Assembly: GCA_938045955.1 (NCBI GenBank) | Contig: CALIBK010000030.1 | Location: 1-40,722, forward strand | Direction: 5' to 3' | DNA: 40,722 nucleotides | Source: an uncultured bacterium | GTDB taxonomy: Bacteria > Desulfobacterota > BSN033 > UBA1163 | In this document: positions 37,571 through 40,722 of the stretch, piece after piece | How the letters are laid out: each line of letters opens with the position of its first letter | Numbering within the stretch: position 1 is the stretch's first letter | The notes under the pieces: generated by a model | Told to the model about the DNA's origin: nothing | Database searches by the model: none | The model's input: the letters and a program-made list of their open reading frames with translations, nothing else | Translations under genes and position numbers: made by a program

Positions 37571-39322
37571 TCAAAGGGAGACTAATTCTTTGAAATGATG
37601 GATGGTTTCTCTCAGATAGGATTCCTCAAGAGGACCGAAAGGAGAAGGGGTCTCAAGGATCCTTTTAGGAATCGAGACATTTTCTATCTCGAATCCCATC
37701 TCTTTCTTCAGGCGATTCTTTTCGATCAAAATCTTCTTTCCCATCTGGAGGAGATCTGACTCCGTAAGGTCCCACCCAAAAACCTGAAGCCCTTTTTTGA
37801 CACGCTCAAGAGTGTAAACATTACGGGCAAAAAGACAGAGGACAAGACTGGTCAGCACTTGCCTTAAAGCCTCTTCTTCAAAAAGCTTCTGAGCCATCTC
37901 TTTTGGCGGGATGGTTTTTCCTTCTTTAAATATTTTCTGATCAAGGCTATATCCCGCACTATCGAGATGGCTGTGTCTGGATCCGGTGATATGGGTAAGA
38001 TGGGCCCCGGGGCCTGTATGATAACCGGAGATTTCATTTCCAAAATAGGAGAGAGCAAATTCTCTTCCTCCATACCTTTCCACTAACGCTTCAACGCCAC
38101 GCCCCATCCGTTGATAGAACTCAGACTCAGAGCCAATCATTCTTTCAATCATACTCAGATAAGTTTGAGTGTCTCCAAAAGAAGGAGAAATCCCCTCGGT
38201 TTCTTTTTCCCCGATCAGCCCTTTTTCATAGGCTTCCGTTGCCCACGCCAAAACCACCCCGGTCGTAATCGCATCGATTCCGTATTTTTCTACAGCAATC
38301 ATTATTCTTAAGAAATCCTCCACCTGACCTATTCCCAAGAGAGTTCCTAAGCTGTAGAGTGGCTCATAGTCGTAGGAAACAAAGGTGGTCTTATAAAAAT
38401 AGGGATCGTCCGGATACCTCTCCCGCAAGACAGCCAGATGGATACAACCCACCGGACAGTGGCTACAGGCGATCCTCCGGCCCAAATAGTTTATGGCTAA
38501 ATTCTCACCGGAGAGTGTCTTAGCTTTTTCGAAAGTTGCCGCCTGGAGATTCTTCGTCGGTAAGGCTCCAAGGGCATTGAGGGGTAGGATGTTTTCTGAG
38601 GTTCCGAGTTCATGATATTTCTTGGTTGGAGAGGAGGTACATTCTCTATAGATCTCTTCATAGATTTTTAAATATTCTTTTTTGTCCTTTGGAACGATGC
38701 TTCTTTTCCCAGAGATCACAATCCCCTTGAGTTTCTTACTACCAAAAACTGCTCCAAGTCCCAGTCGACCGAAATGACGATAGGTTTCCGTAGTGACATT
38801 GGCATAAGAGATCCCTTTCTCCCCGGCCCTTCCGATCCTCAAGATACTCCTATAGCCACTCTGACCCTCCCTTTCTCGAATCAATCTTCCCACCGTTCCT
38901 GTATCTGCAATCCCCCAGAGTGCCCTTGCCTCTTTGAAGCGAACCCGATCTCCATCAACCGTGAGGTAGATGGGGATTTTGCTTGCCCCTTTGAGGACCA
39001 GTGCGCCGTACCCGGCTTGCCAAAGGGCAATCGCTGATCTTCCTCCTCCGTGGCTTTCCCCGAGCAACCCATGATGAGGGGATTTAAAAAGGGAGACCAT
39101 TTTGGAAACCATGGGAAATGTTCCAGTCAAGGCCCCTATCGTAAGGATGATGGGGTTTTGAGGATCATGAGGATCAATCTTTGGGTCAAGAAATTCTTTT
39201 AGAAGATGAATTCCAGCCCCAACCCCACCGAGGTAGTCCTGGAAGTATTCTTTCCTTTCGACCACGGAATAGGAAAGCTTCGAGAGATCCACGATAAGGA
39301 CTCTATAAAGAGAAGGATCCAC
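37571..39322 (-). CDS. aldehyde:ferredoxin oxidoreductase family tungsten/molybdopterin enzyme
   Basis: This is a 583-residue member of the AOR family, which interconverts aldehydes and carboxylic acids using a tungsten (or Mo) bis-pterin site and one [4Fe-4S] cluster. The cluster ligands are visible: Cys286, Cys289, Cys293 (CSHCPVGC) and Cys496 (LVLCLFARN). The pterin-binding N-terminal domain has GALTGTFPMVSKMVSL and HGGGRSAIALWQAGYGALVLKG. Around 433-454, where classical AORs have a DPRG-type segment, this protein has GYHTGPGAHLTHI followed by RHSHLD, with five His in 18 residues. The substrate therefore cannot be assigned; a BamB-like or other branch is possible. Its 5' end overlaps the ferredoxin gene by 20 bases, an arrangement like the AorA-AorB pair of Aromatoleum, but no FAD subunit gene (AorC) is beside it. 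Confidence 0.88.
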   Translation of the reverse strand: MDPSLYRVLIVDLSKLSYSVVERKEYFQDYLGGVGAGIHLLKEFLDPKIDPHDPQNPIILTIGALTGTFPMVSKMVSLFKSPHHGLLGESHGGGRSAIALWQAGYGALVLKGASKIPIYLTVDGDRVRFKEARALWGIADTGTVGRLIREREGQSGYRSILRIGRAGEKGISYANVTTETYRHFGRLGLGAVFGSKKLKGIVISGKRSIVPKDKKEYLKIYEEIYRECTSSPTKKYHELGTSENILPLNALGALPTKNLQAATFEKAKTLSGENLAINYLGRRIACSHCPVGCIHLAVLRERYPDDPYFYKTTFVSYDYEPLYSLGTLLGIGQVEDFLRIMIAVEKYGIDAITTGVVLAWATEAYEKGLIGEKETEGISPSFGDTQTYLSMIERMIGSESEFYQRMGRGVEALVERYGGREFALSYFGNEISGYHTGPGAHLTHITGSRHSHLDSAGYSLDQKIFKEGKTIPPKEMAQKLFEEEALRQVLTSLVLCLFARNVYTLERVKKGLQVFGWDLTESDLLQMGKKILIEKNRLKKEMGFEIENVSIPKRILETPSPFGPLEESYLRETIHHFKELVSL

Positions 39323-39725
39323 GATTCACCTTTTCAATCTCTAATACTCCATAAGCACAATAATTTTTACAATAGCCACAGTAAAGGCAGATAAGCGGCT
39401 TTCCATCCTCTTCGTCCATGGAAATGGCAGAGATAGGACAGGCCTCCACACATCTCCCACACCCGATACATTTTTCCTTATGGAGTTTAACCCCTCCTAC
39501 TTCCCTCTTCTCTAAGGCAGAAGTAGGACAGACAAAGAGGCAGGAAGGATCCTGACAGGCCCTGCAAACGATGACGGTAAAGCCTCTTTCCATTCCCCCG
39601 ATCGACCTCACCCGAATTCTTGATCCCTCCAGGGAGGCCTTTCCCTCCCTTCGAGTACAGGCGAACATGCAGGATTGGCATCCGACACACCTTTCAGAAT
39701 CCAGAATCTGAAGCCTTCTGATCAT
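39303..39725 (-). CDS. four-[4Fe-4S] ferredoxin-type electron transfer subunit (HycB/AorA-like)
   Basis: This 140-residue protein is packed with sixteen cysteines in four CxxCxxCxxxC-like sets: 13/16/19/23, 54/57/62/66, 86/89/92/96 and 113/116/119/123. That gives four probable [4Fe-4S] clusters, as in HycB/DmsB-like and AorA subunits. There is no signal peptide, so it should be cytoplasmic. The 20-base overlap with the AOR gene strongly suggests that it is the dedicated electron-transfer partner of that enzyme. The upstream gene is DUF456, 25 bases away. Confidence 0.92.
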   Translation of the reverse strand: MIRRLQILDSERCVGCQSCMFACTRREGKASLEGSRIRVRSIGGMERGFTVIVCRACQDPSCLFVCPTSALEKREVGGVKLHKEKCIGCGRCVEACPISAISMDEEDGKPLICLYCGYCKNYCAYGVLEIEKVNRGSFSL

Positions 39726-39750
39726 CTATGGAATTTCCTTGACAAAGTTT

Positions 39751-40233
39751 TTATATCATAGCACGAATTAAATAATAAGCCATTATCCCTGAGGTTCCCA
39801 ATTTTAATCCCATCCCCAAAAGAGTCCCCACCATAACCCCCCAACCGGCTTTTAAGGCCTGTCTCTTATCTCTCGAGACAAACCATTCCATCAGGATTGC
39901 TCCAATAAAAGCCCCGGGGATCAATCCAAAAGGAGAGAAGAACGTTCCAATTATCATCCCTCCCACGGCTCCCAAAACCCCCCACTTAGAGGTTCCGTAT
40001 CTCTTGGCACCGATAAGTGGAAGGAGATAGTCGATGATGGTCACCCCTATCGTGATTATAAGGAGAACGATCATCAGGGATAGGGTCAAGGGAGGAGAAA
40101 AATTTTGAATGAGTGCATATAGAAGGAGTCCAATAAAACTTAAGGGTGGTCTAGGAAGAATAGGAAGGATGCTTCCTAAAAACCCAAGAAGAAGGAGAAG
40201 AATACCGATGGTCACTCCGATATATTCCAACAT
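39751..40233 (-). CDS. DUF456 family membrane protein
   Basis: This 160-residue integral membrane protein has about four to five hydrophobic helices and the glycine-rich pattern of DUF456: GSILPILPRPPLSFIGLLLYA, then KRYGTSKWGVLGAVGGMIIGTFF and PGAFIGAILMEW. Family function is unknown. It starts 8 bases after the stop of the second reading frame of the dynamin-like gene (40242), so the two look like one operon. It may form a unit with the downstream ferredoxin/AOR genes, but function links are not evident. Confidence 0.88.
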   Translation of the reverse strand: MLEYIGVTIGILLLLLGFLGSILPILPRPPLSFIGLLLYALIQNFSPPLTLSLMIVLLIITIGVTIIDYLLPLIGAKRYGTSKWGVLGAVGGMIIGTFFSPFGLIPGAFIGAILMEWFVSRDKRQALKAGWGVMVGTLLGMGLKLGTSGIMAYYLIRAMI

Positions 40234-40315
40234 GATGACTCTTATTTTTCTTCCAAAAGTCCTTTTATTCGAAACATCTCCCGGGAGACCCTTTGGAGTT
40301 TGGATTGGATGGTGG

Positions 40316-40722
40316 TTATTTTTTCCTGTTCAGTTTTGTTCTTCCCTGTCTCCTTCGAGCGGGGATGATGAAGAGTCCGATCACCGCCATAAAGCTTGCC
40401 ATCAGGACCCCTGTCACATCCGCAGCAGCAGTGGTTGCAATCGTAGTGACTAATGCCCCTAAACCGATTGCTCCAGCCTCAAGAGCGACTGAGGTAGCCA
40501 CCGCTGTCTGGGCACTTTCAGCGATAGCCTTTGCCTCCCGGGTTCTATCATAAGTCTCTATCACCCGCCGGGTTTCACGAAGGATCCTATCCAGAAGTCC
40601 CTGACGGTCATGATAAAAACGTCCCATTTCGACATCTCCGATCATCTTCCGTTGATGCTCTTGAGTCCTTTCTCTTAAATGTGTAGAGATCGCCTCCCAT
40701 TGTCTAAGGTCAGAATCCACCA
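40316..40722 (-). CDS. dynamin-like family protein, C-terminal part, apparent frameshift
   Basis: The gene enters from beyond the right edge, so its start and GTPase domain are missing. About 134 residues are read here. They include a helical region (HLRERTQEHQRKM), RETRRVIETYDRTREAKAIAES, and a hydrophobic, Gly/Ala/Thr-rich paddle-like stretch (GLGALVTTIATTAAADVTG then GLFIIPARRR) characteristic of bacterial dynamin-family proteins. The frame stops at 40316 straight after an A6 run. The -1 frame continues as KITTIQSKLQRVSREMFR to a stop at 40242, just 8 bases before the DUF456 ATG, as the native end would. An indel, or ribosomal frameshifting at AAA AAA TAA, explains this. Family call from remembered patterns. 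Confidence 0.6.
   Translation of the reverse strand, partial: VDSDLRQWEAISTHLRERTQEHQRKMIGDVEMGRFYHDRQGLLDRILRETRRVIETYDRTREAKAIAESAQTAVATSVALEAGAIGLGALVTTIATTAAADVTGVLMASFMAVIGLFIIPARRRQGRTKLNRKK

Overview
The window is a chromosomal block next to a replication origin, from a Gram-negative, probably anaerobic bacterium of moderate GC content. Several traits suggest a Desulfobacterota-like (deltaproteobacterial) lineage: a long proteobacterial-type GyrB, KdsA and PgpA (outer-membrane and lipid genes), PilT, a TIGR00366/AtoE-type short-chain fatty-acid transporter, and a tungsten/molybdopterin aldehyde:ferredoxin oxidoreductase (AOR) paired with a four-cluster ferredoxin. The lineage is inferred from gene content and order; no rRNA gene is present to settle it. 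I saw no tRNA or rRNA gene, CRISPR array, transposase or phage gene.

Layout. 1-4313 (minus strand): the conserved rpmH-rnpA-yidD-yidC-khpB-mnmE cluster, read away from the origin. 4314-4462: a divergent promoter gap. 4463-13841 (plus strand): gyrA, dnaA, dnaN, gyrB, rho, rpmE. This part is unusual because gyrA sits between rpmH and dnaA, and recF is absent from the dnaN-gyrB junction. The gaps flanking dnaA (6890-7126 and 8456-8667) carry DnaA-box-like sites and AT-rich DNA and are the best oriC candidates. 14051-23134 (plus): a tightly packed run of translation termination (prfA, prmC), peptidoglycan and LPS precursors (murA, kdsA), three separated histidine genes (hisD, hisB, hisA), a transaldolase-like aldolase, an exported protein of unknown function, pgpA and pncC/cinA.

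23223-24984 (plus): a DapA-like aldolase, a VOC/methylmalonyl-CoA-epimerase-like protein and a ThiS/MoaD-like protein, preceded by a good promoter and closed by a strong terminator. 25039-26466 (minus): the fatty-acid transporter, apparently started at ATT. 26467-26870: about 400 bases without a gene, holding a GTCATTCC-type inverted-repeat element and a promoter. 26871-37397 (plus): thpR, recA, pilT, alaS, gltX, smc. 37434-40722 (minus): a C-terminal piece of a dynamin-like protein with an apparent frameshift, a DUF456 membrane protein, the ferredoxin/AOR pair and a possible 40-codon ORF.

Most of the window is core housekeeping DNA, and I do not see a clear new multi-gene system. The most interesting points are two genes whose family-consistent N-termini require ATT (or ATC) start codons, the rearranged origin without recF, the histidine-rich AOR variant with its overlapping polyferredoxin, the dynamin-like frameshift at an A6 run directly before a stop, and the small palindromic repeat.
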